Positions 1 to 11,220 of a stretch of 64,000 bases of DNA are shown here, one piece after another (position 1 is the first letter of the stretch; every line of letters begins with the position of its first letter). Source of the DNA: Helopsaltes ochotensis (lineage: Eukaryota; Chordata; Aves; Passeriformes; Locustellidae); assembly GCA_013400155.1 (NCBI GenBank), contig VXBM01000014.1:1266035-1330034 (forward strand), given 5' to 3'. Position numbers and translations under genes: made by a program. The notes beneath the pieces were generated by a model that worked only from the letters and a program-made list of their open reading frames with translations, was not told the origin of the DNA and did not search any database.

Positions 1-373
1 AGTAGGAGTTGGTAGTATTAAAAAAAAAAAAACCAAAAAAACTGGAACATTGTTCTATTGATAGGTTGTGATTTTCTGTGCCGGATTATTCTAAAGTGTG
101 ATTTAGTTTAGTTTATGCTTTGTGTAGGTTCTGTGGGGGTATTTTCACTGACATAGTATGGATTTGGTTTTGACCAAATGGCCTGGTCTTTGAGTTACCT
201 ACAAATCACCATCTCCCCATATGTTCCCACCTCCTTTATTCCTATGCCAATTAGTCTAACTGTAGTAGTTTTAAAAATTTACTGCCAGCCTTTTCCTATG
301 TTTTCAAGTCATTGTCTATTTAAACAGAGGTGTTCTTTTCTTAAAAGGGCACTCGGTTCCTGTGGTTCTGCAG
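1..373 (+). other. BIRC6: Intron upstream of w1 (3' part)
   Basis: Only an A-run near 20-40. A tttaaacag at 320-327 and an aaaag at 343-347 are the other possible acceptors near w1. Confidence 0.85.
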
Positions 374-567
374 AGTACTTTTCATGCTCAGGCTTGTGAA
401 GAGTTATTCAAACACCTGTGTATTAGTGGAACCCCCAAGATACGATTGCATACTGGCCTTCTGCTTGTTCAACTCTGTGGAGGTGAAAGGTGGTGGGGTC
501 AGTTTCTCTCAAATGTACTGCAGGAATTATACAATTCAGAACAACTTCTCATATTTCCACAAGACAG
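374..567 (+). CDS. BIRC6: BIRC6 exon w1
   Basis: Window residues 1-65, from STFHAQACEELF to LLIFPQDR, where the last Arg codon is split (phase 2). Amphipathic helices typical of the armadillo-like scaffold. The donor AG|gtaagg is strong. The start rests on the ctgcag acceptor at 368-373. An aaag acceptor at 344-347 would add eight in-frame residues ending in VVLQ, so the 5' edge is the least certain exon border here. Confidence 0.88.
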
Positions 568-1483
568 GTAAGGTATTAATCTGTATTGACACATTACCTG
601 TGGATCGGTGAAGTAATTCCATTGTACCTAACTTAGCATTGGAATTGACACGATGGGACTGAAGGATACTGAGCCATGGTTTTCATTGATTTAAGAAATA
701 AACCCAAAAAAGTACTGCAGGTGATAAATGTCCAAGTGCAGGTATTTATTGTACCTGTTTGGTTCTTGCACTACAAAAATGTGCTTTTTTTTCTTACCTG
801 GAGGTCTTCACATACCTAGCAGGATTGTTCCCCAGTGTCAAAAATGGCCTTCTGTTTTATCAGGCTTAAATGTACCCTCATTGTAGAGCTGCTCTTCTCT
901 AGTATTTGCAAGTGGGATTGAGACTGGAAGGTACACTATATTAGCATTCACTGCAAAAGACTGCACTGAGATAAGAGCAAGAACATGTAGAGTTGAGCAC
1001 TGAATGTTAGATGTATTGATTATTTCAGATCATTGATTGAGCTCTTTAATATTCTAAATGTTAGCATTTTATTTAAATTAAACGTATTTGCTGCTTAGTG
1101 GCTTTCTGCCTTCTTTGAATAGCAACAGCTATATTTTTGTACCTTTTTAAAATTCATTAATTCAAGGGTATAAGAATCCATCAATTTAGTTCTCTTTCCC
1201 TGCTATCAGCAATAAAAAATAAAATGGATGAGATCTTGTTTCAGATGTGGAAGACTCTGCTGACCTCTTGAGGGTGAAAGATGTTCACCCTAAAATGCTG
1301 CATTAACCTTAATAACGATGGAATGTGAAATCCAGTCTGCTTGCTGGGCCACAGTACTGCTTTCTGTAGCAACCTGTGTCTCAGATGAAAGCCTAGGACA
1401 GTATTGTTATGTAAGGGGTGTTGCAGGATATAACTGATTCTGAAAAAGAAATAAAATCTTAAATATGTAAATTTTATTTTTAG
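568..1483 (+). other. BIRC6: Intron w1
   Basis: 916 nt, ordinary AT-rich sequence. I recognise no repeat or gene in it. Confidence 0.9.
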
Positions 1484-1617
1484 GGTCTTCATGTTGCTTT
1501 CTTGCATTGGCCAAAGATCGCTTAGCAACAGTGGTGTTTTAGAAAGTTTACTTAATCTCCTGGATAACCTGCTGTCACCACTGCAACCTCATTTACCTGT
1601 GCACAGAAGAACTGAAG
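1484..1617 (+). CDS. BIRC6: BIRC6 exon w2
   Basis: Window residues 65-110, reading VFMLLSCIGQRSL through LLSPLQPHLPVHRRTE. The first base completes the Arg begun in w1 and the exon ends in phase 1. The acceptor follows a T-rich tract (ttttattttta) and the donor is AAG|gtagtc. Two short hydrophobic helices with a leucine-rich run, consistent with the helical scaffold. Confidence 0.95.
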
Positions 1618-4138
1618 GTAGTCTTCTACTTTGGGAGATCATTTTCATATTCATTATAAACTAGAAATTTGAGAGACTAACTCACAATTTTTGGTGTATT
1701 AAAAGAAGAAATTGCTTGTTTACTATATTTCTAAAACACAGTTGTTTTTTTAAAATGCGATGAATCTTGTTCTTTAGGTCCTAAAAGAGATTCCTTCCCC
1801 CACCCCATTAAAACCTGAGCAAAATCTATTTGATTGTTTATAATTCAGCTAGGAAGCTTTGGCAGAAGAGGGGGAACATTCCATGTATAGACAGCTGTAG
1901 TGAATGACTTTGGAATTTAATGCTTGGAAAGAAATGCACCATTTTGCTCATGAGATCCTTTCTAAGTTTCAAGTTTTTGAGGTGAAACAGATATGAAGAC
2001 AATTTTGCTAAGTGTATCTGCATGATTTCTGCAATCTACATGGAGTTTGTTCTTGTGGGGCTTTTTGTAGTTACAAGGAATTTACATTTTTTTGATCCTA
2101 AAAATTACTGAAGTTATATTCTGCGAACTTGATTTTTCTTGAGTTTTCTCTTAACTACCCCAAGGTTGACGCAAATTCTTACTTACAAAACATCACACTC
2201 TAGGCTACTTCATTTGTTATGTACAGATAGCAAAGCATCATAGAAGAGAAGTTGTTTAAAATTCTTAGCCTTGTGAGGTCTGTAAAATGCCAGCTGAGAC
2301 TCTGTCCTTAGTTTTCCCTTGTGTCCTGATGTTAACAGACTTACAGCTGGTGTCAGAAGCTGTCCTATTGCTTCCCACTGATCTACCATTTGCTTTCTCT
2401 ATCGGGGCCATATCCTGCTATAGTCTCTAACTAGTTTGAGGCAAACCCAAGCTTACATCTCCTCTACCTCTGTTTGCACTCTCCCCACAGCTTCCAATTC
2501 CTTTCATAGCTCTTGCCTTACTAGTTGTCCTCATGGAGGACTTTAGGAAGCAGAAGTAACTGATACTTCAGAGCTTTATTTGCTGGTCTTCCAGCTTTCT
2601 TCCTCCTGGACAGTACAGGTGAGTACTAGGGCAATATTATGTGTGGTGGAAGCATCAGGTATGGCAGAAGAAATTCCTATTTGAGAGCTATCACCCATAA
2701 ATCAGGGTCAAAGGGGTGAAAACTTACTGGGGAAAAAGTGAAAGAGCAAAGGAAAATCAGAGCAAGAGGTGAGTGTTATGGGTGGAGAGAAGTTGTAAAC
2801 TTTGAGGCTGGAAGATGAAAAAAGGAATGAGCAGAAGACACTTGGAGGGAGGGAGGGAGAGAAGCTGAGAATTTTGATTTTTTTTTTGAGAGAGAGAGAA
2901 AAGGAGATAAAATGGTCTTGTTTTAACAGAAGTATGAGAAGGTATGTGCTTCACTCTGCAGCAGGATCCTTTTTTTTTATTCTACCAACCAAAAAAGGTG
3001 TGTAGCCGTCACCAGTGCTCCTCATTTCTGTTCTTGCAATTTAGTCTGTGGTTCCAGTCCAGGTCCTGTTATGGACCTGTTGGCGTCCTTCCTCTGCCTG
3101 CATGGGATGGGCTGCTTTCTGTCAGTGTGCTCAGGAAACTGCAGTTAACAAGTCAGGCTGCATCCTACTCTTGGATGCCGGCAGCTACATGTGATTTTGG
3201 ATGAATTGTTTCTGTGCCTTAGTTTCCTTGTTTGATCTGCATTTAATAATAGTTTGAATTAATTACCGCTTTTTTGAGGTCAATGCATGAGAAGCACAGT
3301 GTAGTTAAATGTGGCTCAGCACAGTGCACTGATACGAAAATGTGAGTGTAAACTCTAGTGCTGTTGTCTTTGCTGTATTGATATTGTACCATTATGCCAT
3401 TTGCATAATGACTCTAATTAAGTGGTCATTATTTTTAGGTTTCTGGTTTTGTTGAGCAGTCATGAACTTTGGAACTGTTCATTTACATTTCCACATGCAC
3501 AAAGATTTTTCTTGCATGGTGTCCAAGATACATTTTTTTCCTTTCTGCCTGTACAAAAATATGGCATTTCAAGTGTGAGACTGAAATAGGCATTAGCTTA
3601 GCCAGTCGTTAGTGCCACCAGTGTGGTTCACCTAGTCTGAAGTCACTCTTGGCTTTCCTGTGACTTATTCAGATAGCTACATGAAAATACACTAATGGAG
3701 AAGTGAAGGTGGAGGTATCTGTCTGCATGGTTGTAACTCTTATTGGAGCCCTGCTTGATGGAGGAATTGCACACTGTAGAATTTGAGATATCTACTTCAT
3801 GTGCTTTAATGCAAGCAGCTGTCATTATGCATTTGGTATTTAGGAAATTTAGACATAAAATTTTTGACTCTTTTTAAGAAAAATTCTGCTTAAGTTTTAG
3901 CTTGAACAGTTGAGGTGAAGCTTTTGACTTCCAATTTCCTCAGACTAAGCGAACTGGGACATTTTCATTTGCATCTAAGTTTTATACTGATTTCTTCCCT
4001 CATTTATAAGCACTCAGGCTCTAACTCTCCTTTTAAATAACAAAAAGAGGGCAGTGGAATCTTTGGTCTAGTGAAATGTCTGATGTTTGTTATGTCTTCA
4101 GAAATTTATTAAGGCACTGAAATTTGTTTATTTTGAAG
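1618..4138 (+). other. BIRC6: Intron w2
   Basis: 2,521 nt. The only distinct block is the purine/T-run segment near 2.85-2.91 kb. A GC-richer patch at 3000-3200 has no recognised identity. Confidence 0.9.
2844..2915 (+). repeat. Low-complexity ggga / T-run / gaga segment
   Basis: A gggagggaggga run, then a stretch of ten T, then gagagagagagaaaagg, in intron w2. Confidence 0.75.
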
Positions 4139-4276
4139 GAGTTTTAGATATTCCCATGATCAGTTGGGTTGTAATGCTGGTGTCCAGACTACTGGATTAT
4201 GTAGCTACTGTTGAAGATGAAGCAGCCACAGCCAAGAAACCTCTGAATGGAAAAGAGAGGGAACGATTTTTGACAG
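4139..4276 (+). CDS. BIRC6: BIRC6 exon w3
   Basis: Window residues 110-156: VLDIPMISWVVMLVSRLLDYVATVEDE, then KKPLNGKERERFLTG. A strongly hydrophobic helix is followed by a charged loop. Phase 1 at both ends. The donor is ACAG|gtacat. The KERERFLTG tail lies before the only usable donor; the codon after Asn is gga, so no GT donor exists at an earlier in-frame point. Confidence 0.94.
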
Positions 4277-5107
4277 GTACATCACATTTATTATCAAAAC
4301 TTGATTCTATGGGTATTGCTCTGGGAGCTGTTCAAATACCTAAAATGTATTTTCAGTTCATTTGAAAAAGATTTTTGAAACGCATGTTGTGATCTTTTTT
4401 ATTTTCATTCTTGTCTGCTTATTTACATCTCCATCTTCTTAGAAATACAATCTCCTTCATTTTTTCAAGTGAAAAATGGAGGATTGACTTTAGTTTGTAA
4501 AATGTCTCCCACTACCCTGTGAGTGGGACTTTACAATTGAGAGTGCACCATGTTGAGACACTTCTTATTGCGAGAAAGGGTTGGCAGTGTGACTTCATAA
4601 ATGTTTTGGTATTTGTATCCTCTATTTTTAAATGTGGTTTTTGTCTGGTTTTCATTTATGTAGTAGTAATAATAATAATAATATACACCATACATTGTTA
4701 TTATTATTATTATCATAATAATAAGTACCATAAGTACATTGTTGTTATCATTATTATCATTGTTATTATTGTTTTGATTAGCTGTGGTTTTCTTTTAATA
4801 TCTTTTCTAAATATTAAAATAAAACTTTTACCTTAGGAAGCTATTCATCTATTTTTACTTAGGACAGAGTTGCGTGCCTGCTTATATATTCTAAGAATAA
4901 CGAAACAAAGATGGCACCGCTGCATTTTAAAATCACACAGAAATACTATGAGTGGGGATAGTTGAATAATGCCAAGAGTTAGATTTAGCTTGTTTCTTTA
5001 GTACTTAGTGTATAGAGATGCTAACCATTGAAACAAAAAGGCTTTTCTCTAGAGTAAAATGAGGTTTGGTAAGATAGATTAATTTTTTTTTACTTTATTT
5101 TCATTAG
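4277..5107 (+). other. BIRC6: Intron w3
   Basis: 831 nt, dominated by the AAT/ATT inverted array. Nothing else recognised. Confidence 0.9.
4661..4775 (+). repeat. (AAT)n/(ATT)n simple repeat with inverted arms
   Basis: A taataat array is followed by a 17-nt spacer and then a ttattatt array, so the two arms are reverse complements and could form a hairpin. A further imperfect att-rich array follows to about 4775. Lies in intron w3. Confidence 0.9.
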
Positions 5108-5235
5108 GAAACCAGTGGAGTTTTATAAATAATAGCCTTCACACTCAGAGTCTGAGCCGATCTACTAAAGGCAACAGTAGCCTCGATCGACTGTATTCCC
5201 GAAAGATCAGAAAACAGCTTGTGCATCATAAACAG
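5108..5235 (+). CDS. BIRC6: BIRC6 exon w4
   Basis: Window residues 156-198, NQWSFINNSLHTQSLSRS to RKIRKQLVHHKQ. Rich in Ser, Asn, Lys and His, so probably a surface loop running into a basic helix. The acceptor is cattag after a T-run. The exon ends in phase 0 at CAG|gtgact. Confidence 0.95.
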
Positions 5236-5656
5236 GTGACTTCCTGCACAGTAGTGGCTATTTTCACAGAAGTGTGTCTCATTTATAGGATATCTCATTT
5301 CTTGAAACAACAGCTTTGGCATTGGGACTCATTCAGCCTTGCTTTTGCATAGGTCTGATTCTGTAGCTAAAGGCTGCCTAACTTCTTTGACATTCATCTA
5401 AAACCATGGGGCAAGGGATCTGCTGGAAAGACAAATGTTGGAGTGTACTGTTGTGCTCAATTGGACAATAAATATAATGTACTTTCTATATAAATCTGAG
5501 TACACCGGACTGCAAGCACCTAAGCTGTGATTTAAAAGTATTTTAAAAGCTCAAGTTGCAGTTCGAACTGAAGATTGCTATCATGTGAACATACTGATCC
5601 TTTTAACCTCTTATTGCTTTAAATTTTCATTTATTCCTATTAACATTTTCTTTTAG
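5236..5656 (+). other. BIRC6: Intron w4
   Basis: 421 nt, no recognisable element. Confidence 0.9.
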
Positions 5657-5788
5657 CAACTTAACTTATTAAAAGCAAAACAGAAGGCTTTGGTGGAACA
5701 GATGGAAAAAGAGAAAATACAAAGCAACAAAGGATCATCATACAAACTTTTAGTAGAACAGGCAAAACTAAAGCAGGCTACTTCAAAG
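5657..5788 (+). CDS. BIRC6: BIRC6 exon w5
   Basis: Exactly 44 codons (window residues 199-242), phase 0 at both ends, so skipping it would keep the frame. The sequence QLNLLKAKQKALVEQMEKEK is a long Lys/Glu/Gln helix with coiled-coil character, followed by a second basic helix. Acceptor ttttag, donor AAAG|gtatga. Confidence 0.95.
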
Positions 5789-7700
5789 GTATGATGCTCT
5801 GAAACTGTAACTGACTTCTTGTCCTTTGTGTGGAAAGACCTGTTCCTGCAAAGTCATTTTTGTCCTACTTTGACTTTATTATAAAAAGTTGTTTTATCAT
5901 GGCTGTTACCAAGTTTATTCGAATACTGAAATAAAGCAGCCATCTGGAAATTTATTGCTCTGTGAAAAATAGTTTATCGTTCTACTGGGTTCTTTTTGGT
6001 AGTCATGGCCAAAATTGCTAATAAACTTGTAGCTTTGGGAATGCCAGTCATGTCATTAAACTTTGGATAACATACAGCAATAGAAAGATAAAGTAGTACT
6101 TTATATGGCTAGCTTTTATGCAGGATGCTCTTCTAGATGCTTTCCTGGTTGAGTAATCAGAAAATAATCATGCCAATGTCTGTCTTCCTGAACTAAATAA
6201 ATATGACTTTTGAGAATTATTTTTGAAGTTTGTCGTAAGCTCCTTAGCTTCCTGAAGGTACCCACCACTTCAGTTGTGGCATCTTGTATTAAGTCCCAGA
6301 TAATGGCAGCTGATGATGTAGTTTTGGTTATGAGATGAGATGCTGAAATTTAGGGATTTCAGGTGATGACAACATCGACTTTGCAGGGAACACAAAAAAT
6401 GTGTAAATCTTTCTAGCTACCAAATTTAGCTGCCTCTTGAAATGTTTACTCTCTAGTTCAAGAAATGCTCATGTCTGTTAGGATGCCTGAAAATAGGTCT
6501 GTGGAAGGAGATTGCATGATGTTGGAACTTATGGGCAATCTAAAGGGAAATCTTAAAACTTCGAGTAATTATGGAAAAAAAAATCACTGGCATAAAAATA
6601 AAGCCCTAAGTTTTCACTAACTGTGCTTGTCATGAGCTGTTCTTTCCTGCGCTATCTTCTGCTTTATTCCAGCAGGTGTCACCAAGGGGGCTGCTCCACT
6701 GATGGCCCCTTGAGACATCTTTAAATGAGTTACTGGCTAAACTGTGCTGTCCAGCTGTTTTAAGTTTCACTTTGTAGTAGCCATGTTGCATAGAAAAACC
6801 ATTTTGAACAAAAGATCTTTACTCTTGTAGTTTCTTAACTTGTAGTTAAGGTGTTACTGTGCCCTTGATAGTTGCATTTTATGTGGGTTTTGCTATTTCG
6901 CCTACTAATCACTTCTAGTTATGACAAGCTGTGAGTGACGTAAAACATGTACTGCATTTAGGAGAAAGTGAAACCTTTATTTTAGTAAATAGATTTTTCT
7001 TTGGTCTTCTTCAGTAGCTACTTCTTAAGACAGATTATAAGAGGCATTTGTATTATCTAATGACTGCTGGTGTAGCTGATACAATAAGCTGAGCTGCTAA
7101 AATAAATGCCCTTGGTGGATGAGAGAATTAATAAAAGCATCTTCTTTCCTCCATCACATGTAGGCCCTCTGTCAAAAATGTTGTAGAGCCATGATCAAAA
7201 ATCAAACTAGTTCAATTTATGGTATGGCTAATGCATACTTTGTATCATGGCAGTATTAAGAAATTTAGAAATTACTGATGATTATTGAATGTGAAGAACT
7301 GAAAAGTCAGTTTTCTTGTAAGAGTAAATTTCCATATTGGCTATTTTTATATGCAGTTTGCTTTATGGTAACTGTAGCTTTATGTATAAGGCTGGAAATA
7401 TGAAAGAAACTTTGAAAATATGTGTTTTCAATATGTGTTATGGCATACATAAGGCTTAATTGGCACTTTTGCAGAACTGAATTTGATTATGCATTTGTCA
7501 TCTGAGATAGCATGCTGCCAAAACAAATTTCTGCCAATAAAGCCTTAATTCCATTCCAGATTCTCATGTATTTTTAGACTTCCTTTTATTTCTTTAAGAA
7601 GTTCCACAGTCTCTGTTATTGCTGCCACACTGATTCATTGGGAAAAGATGTAGAGGTCAGTTTTAAACTGTAACTGTTGTTTCAAATTTAATTTCTGCAG
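5789..7700 (+). other. BIRC6: Intron w5
   Basis: 1,912 nt without recognised repeats. Confidence 0.9.
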
Positions 7701-7916
7701 CACTTCAAGGACTTAATACGCTTGCGTCGAACTGCAGAATGGCCTCGTTCTTCTTTAGATACAGAAGTATCGACAGCAAAGGAAACTCCAGAAATTGAAC
7801 CACTTCCCTTTACACTGGCACATGAACGTTGCATTTCTGTAGTGCAAAAGCTGGCACTCTTTCTCTTGTCCATGGACTTTACTTGTCATGCAGATTTACT
7901 TCTTTTTGTTTGTAAG
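7701..7916 (+). CDS. BIRC6: BIRC6 exon w6
   Basis: Exactly 72 codons (window residues 243-314), phase 0 at both ends. HFKDLIRLRRTAEW, then an acidic loop (TPEIEPLPF), then two hydrophobic helices ending HADLLLFVCK. Acceptor atttctgcag, donor AAG|gtaaac. A second symmetric exon whose skipping would stay in frame. Confidence 0.96.
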
Positions 7917-8297
7917 GTAAACAGAATATGGAACATCACTATGTAGCTGCAGTAGTAACCGCATTAAATTAGTTTTCTATTACTGATTTTTTTGCTTCTT
8001 TGATGGTAAAAAATTAGTTGAAGCACTAAAATTTCTAATAATTTCTGGTGAGGTAGTTTTTCTGATCTGTCACTTTTTGTGTGATTTACAATATGGTGGC
8101 TTCAAAATTGCATGGAAAAATTAACTTTAAAAAATATGTTCATGTAATTATACTCATAAAATTCTAAAGTGTGAGCTGGTAAAAATACCTGATTTATTTG
8201 TCAGCAAAATCTAATAATCATAGAAAATCAAGTTACTATATACTTTCATAGGATTAACTATGATTAGGCATATATTTATCTTCGGTTTTTTTAATAG
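7917..8297 (+). other. BIRC6: Intron w6
   Basis: 381 nt, AT-rich, nothing recognised. Confidence 0.9.
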
Positions 8298-8481
8298 GTT
8301 CTTGCTAGAATTGCAAATGCTACGAGACCAACAATTCATTTATGTGAGATTGTAAATGAGACTCAATTAGAACGATTATTGCTGCTTCTTGTTGGAACTG
8401 ACTTTAACAGAGGAGACATCTCTTGGGGAGGAGCATGGGCTCAGTATTCTCTGACTTGTATGCTACAGGATATTCTAGCAG
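8298..8481 (+). CDS. BIRC6: BIRC6 exon w7
   Basis: Window residues 315-376: VLARIANATRPTIHLCEIVN through SLTCMLQDILAG. Contains the leucine-rich helix LERLLLLLVG. The acceptor is aatag after a T-run. The donor GCAG|gtttgt is weaker than its neighbours. Ends in phase 1. Confidence 0.95.
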
Positions 8482-8845
8482 GTTTGTTTTAAGTTCATAT
8501 TCTTCAGAAGATATTTTGCACTTGAATCTTTCTTCCTTTATCACTATGTTAGAATCTGCTGACACAGTTCCAAATGATAACAAAAACCGCAAACAAATCA
8601 TAACATTTAGGTTAGTGTGTAAAATGTGATTTAAAATTGCAATTAGAATTACGTGTGCATTGAAAAGTTCATTTTTAATGACCCTGATTGTTTGAAAACT
8701 ATTCAAAATGCTTCCCCTTGAAGAAATTGCCCCCAGAGAATTTAGAGTTAGGTGAAAAAATGACACTTGGCATAGACACTGGGATGTTAATTTTGTAATG
8801 GGAATAAAGCTTGAAATGAAGTTGTCTGCTTAATTTAATACCCAG
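8482..8845 (+). other. BIRC6: Intron w7
   Basis: 364 nt, nothing recognised. A minus-strand open frame here overlaps w7 and is judged spurious. Confidence 0.9.
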
Positions 8846-9001
8846 GAGAGTTGTTGGCACCTATAGCAGCTGAAGCTATGGAAGAAAGTGCTTTGGGAGA
8901 AGATGCTGGAGCTTCAGCTGGAGATTCTGATGACTCTCTCCAGCAGTCCACAGTTCAGTTAGTGGAAACCATAGATGAGCCTTTGACACATGACATCACA
9001 G
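8846..9001 (+). CDS. BIRC6: BIRC6 exon w8
   Basis: Window residues 376-428, starting ELLAPIAAEAMEES and ending DEPLTHDITG. Rich in Asp, Glu, Ser and Ala (GDSDDSLQQS), so probably a flexible acidic linker rather than packed scaffold. Phase 1 at both ends. Acceptor cccag, donor ACAG|gtaaat. Confidence 0.95.
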
Positions 9002-9338
9002 GTAAATTGTTCCATAATTTTTTATATGTGTATTTATTGAAAAGAATAAAAAAAAAAGTTAGTCATCTCTCAAAGTATTAGTAAAAGATTTTTTGGCGAT
9101 AGCATAAATAATTTCTGATAATATAGGCAGTGAGTAATTCTTCAAGATAGTTTTACATCTGACAAGAAAAAAAAGGTTATTTTTCCTATTATTTTTAAAA
9201 AGGCAACTTGATTGCATATTTTAACTTTTTTCACAAAGTTGTAATAACTAAAAAGCTTAAAATTTTCTGTTAAGTATATTATCCATCCTTTTTTATAAAT
9301 TTTATTTGCTAGTGTTAATAGTCTTTTAATGATTCAAG
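9002..9338 (+). other. BIRC6: Intron w8
   Basis: 337 nt, very AT-rich, nothing recognised. Confidence 0.9.
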
Positions 9339-9472
9339 GTGCTCCACCCTTGTCATCATTGGAAAAAGATAAGGACATTGATCTTGAATTACTGCAAGAC
9401 CTGATGGAAGTCGATATTGATCCTTTGGATATTGATTTGGAAAAAGATCCCCTTGCAGCCAAAGTCTTCAAG
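9339..9472 (+). CDS. BIRC6: BIRC6 exon w9 (acidic linker)
   Basis: Window residues 428-472. Starts APPLSSLEKDKDID and ends LAAKVFK. A striking density of Asp and Glu with regular hydrophobics (DLMEVDIDPLDIDLEKD). It contains MEVD and DPLD tetrapeptides of the kind effector caspases can cleave; no cleavage is shown here. Acceptor caag, donor AAG|gtatgt, phase 0 end. Confidence 0.95.
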
Positions 9473-11066
9473 GTATGTCACACCTTTTCAGGATAACTTA
9501 TACATGTGAGATGGAAAAATCCTTACTGTCTTACACTTCTTCAGTACTGGTATTTGATGTCTTAGACCTGCTGCTAGTTTATTATGTTTAATGTGGAATG
9601 ACAGGAAAGAAAGTAAATATTCACATCTCACTTGACCACAAAATACTTTGCTTTTGTATGAAGATACTTGTGTAAACAAGAGGTTCGGAGTTTACTGACA
9701 TTCTAGCACATATTAAAGACAACAGCGTAATAGAAAAATAAGCTTTAGTCTTGTCCTTTTTAGTAAGAATAGAGCACCATTTCTGTGACTCATCTTAAGG
9801 TGAGTTTATACTGTTAGTATTGTGTTTAGAAGAGGAAGCCAGAAGTAGCTTGTACTCAGATTGGCTTCAGATTATGAAGAGAAGCAAGTCACTTCAAAAT
9901 TTACTTCACTGGGGAACAAAAAAATTACTAAGTACTTGAATACTTAAAATGAAGGCTAAACATACATATTGTACAGTTGCTGCAATATTGTCAATGTATA
10001 TGAAAAACCAAAAATCTTTAGACTTTATAGAAACACACTGTTGATAATGAAATGTTGAGTCTCTTTTCTCTGTTTAGAAGGATGACTTGTGGACTTTTTC
10101 CATGCCTCTCACTATCGACTTAAACCTCTCGTTTGAATTAACCCAAATTGTCTCACTTCTTCCTCAGAAAACACTGATGGTTTTTTCTGTATTCCTTCAT
10201 ATGTCCTTTCACCAATTACCTATCATGTAAAGACTTTTTTTCTTTAAATCTTAGTCTACCACCAAAAATTACACTTACTGCTGAATTTCTGTGTTACTGA
10301 TGTTTCTTGCCTTCTTTATTCTCCTATGTCATGCGGCAGTACTCTTTAATCAGCTTCATCCAAGCTGCCTTTATTGCCTTATTACCTGCTTTGATCTCTA
10401 CCAAAAAACAGCCAAAAAGCAACTGCTTCATTCTTAATCCTTCTTAATATTTGCTTCCCTATCTGTAAAATGACAGTTGGTATTGGATCTCACCATTAAG
10501 AAGACCAGCATATGCCAATTGCCTTTATACAGTGTAACATTACTTTTATTCCTTGCGATCCATATACTTTCCTAGTGTCTTAAATGATGAAATAATTAGG
10601 GATTACTCAACTGGTTCTTTTTCAGAGCTCAGTACAAATAGTCGCTGAGCCTCACTGAGGCTTCAAGGTACTTTAATTAGTACAGTTACTAGTATAGTAT
10701 TCTGTATATATACTATACAGTTACTGTACAGTATTCTATAGCTCCTCAAAATATCTGTGTAATGCTCTACTTCCAAATTTACAATACGATACGTATGTCT
10801 GGAGAATAACTGATGGTAACATTTTCAAATTGGCTTCTTGAATCTCTGAGGCAGCTAACTACATTGCTGGATTTTGACAATCACTAAGGAATTCAGTAGC
10901 TTATACTGCAATAAGAATTGAAACAAATTTCTAAACCTGGTTGGAACCAATCTTCTGGTTTTAATTTTTTTTAACTTCAAAGTTTGTTGTTAGTCATTTA
11001 AAACTCCTGACAATTTAAAGACTTGCTGTTTATTGTTTTTCCTTGGTTTTTTGTTTGTTTTTTAAG
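9473..11066 (+). other. BIRC6: Intron w9
   Basis: 1,594 nt. Holds the small tandem duplication near 10.7 kb; a C/T-richer stretch at 10080-10460 is not a recognised element. Confidence 0.9.
10681..10740 (+). repeat. Imperfect 35-nt-period tandem duplication
   Basis: tacagttact followed by agtattct occurs at 10681-10703 and again at 10716-10737, separated by a palindromic tatatactata. Lies in intron w9. Confidence 0.7.
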
Positions 11067-11220
11067 CCTATAAGCAGCACCTGGTACGATTACTGGGGTG
11101 CTGAATATGGCACCTACAATTACAATCCTTACATTGGTGGTGTTGGAATTCCAGTTGCAAAACCACCTGTAACTACAGAGAAAAATGGGTCACAAACTGT
11201 CAGCATATCAGTCTCTCAAG
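11067..11220 (+). CDS. BIRC6: BIRC6 exon w10
   Basis: Window residues 473-524, PISSTWYDYWGAEYG to TVSISVSQ. An aromatic and Gly-rich stretch (YGTYNYNPYIGGVG) follows the acidic linker. The acceptor is tttaag after a long T-rich tract and the donor is CAAG|gtaagc. Ends in phase 1. Confidence 0.95.
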
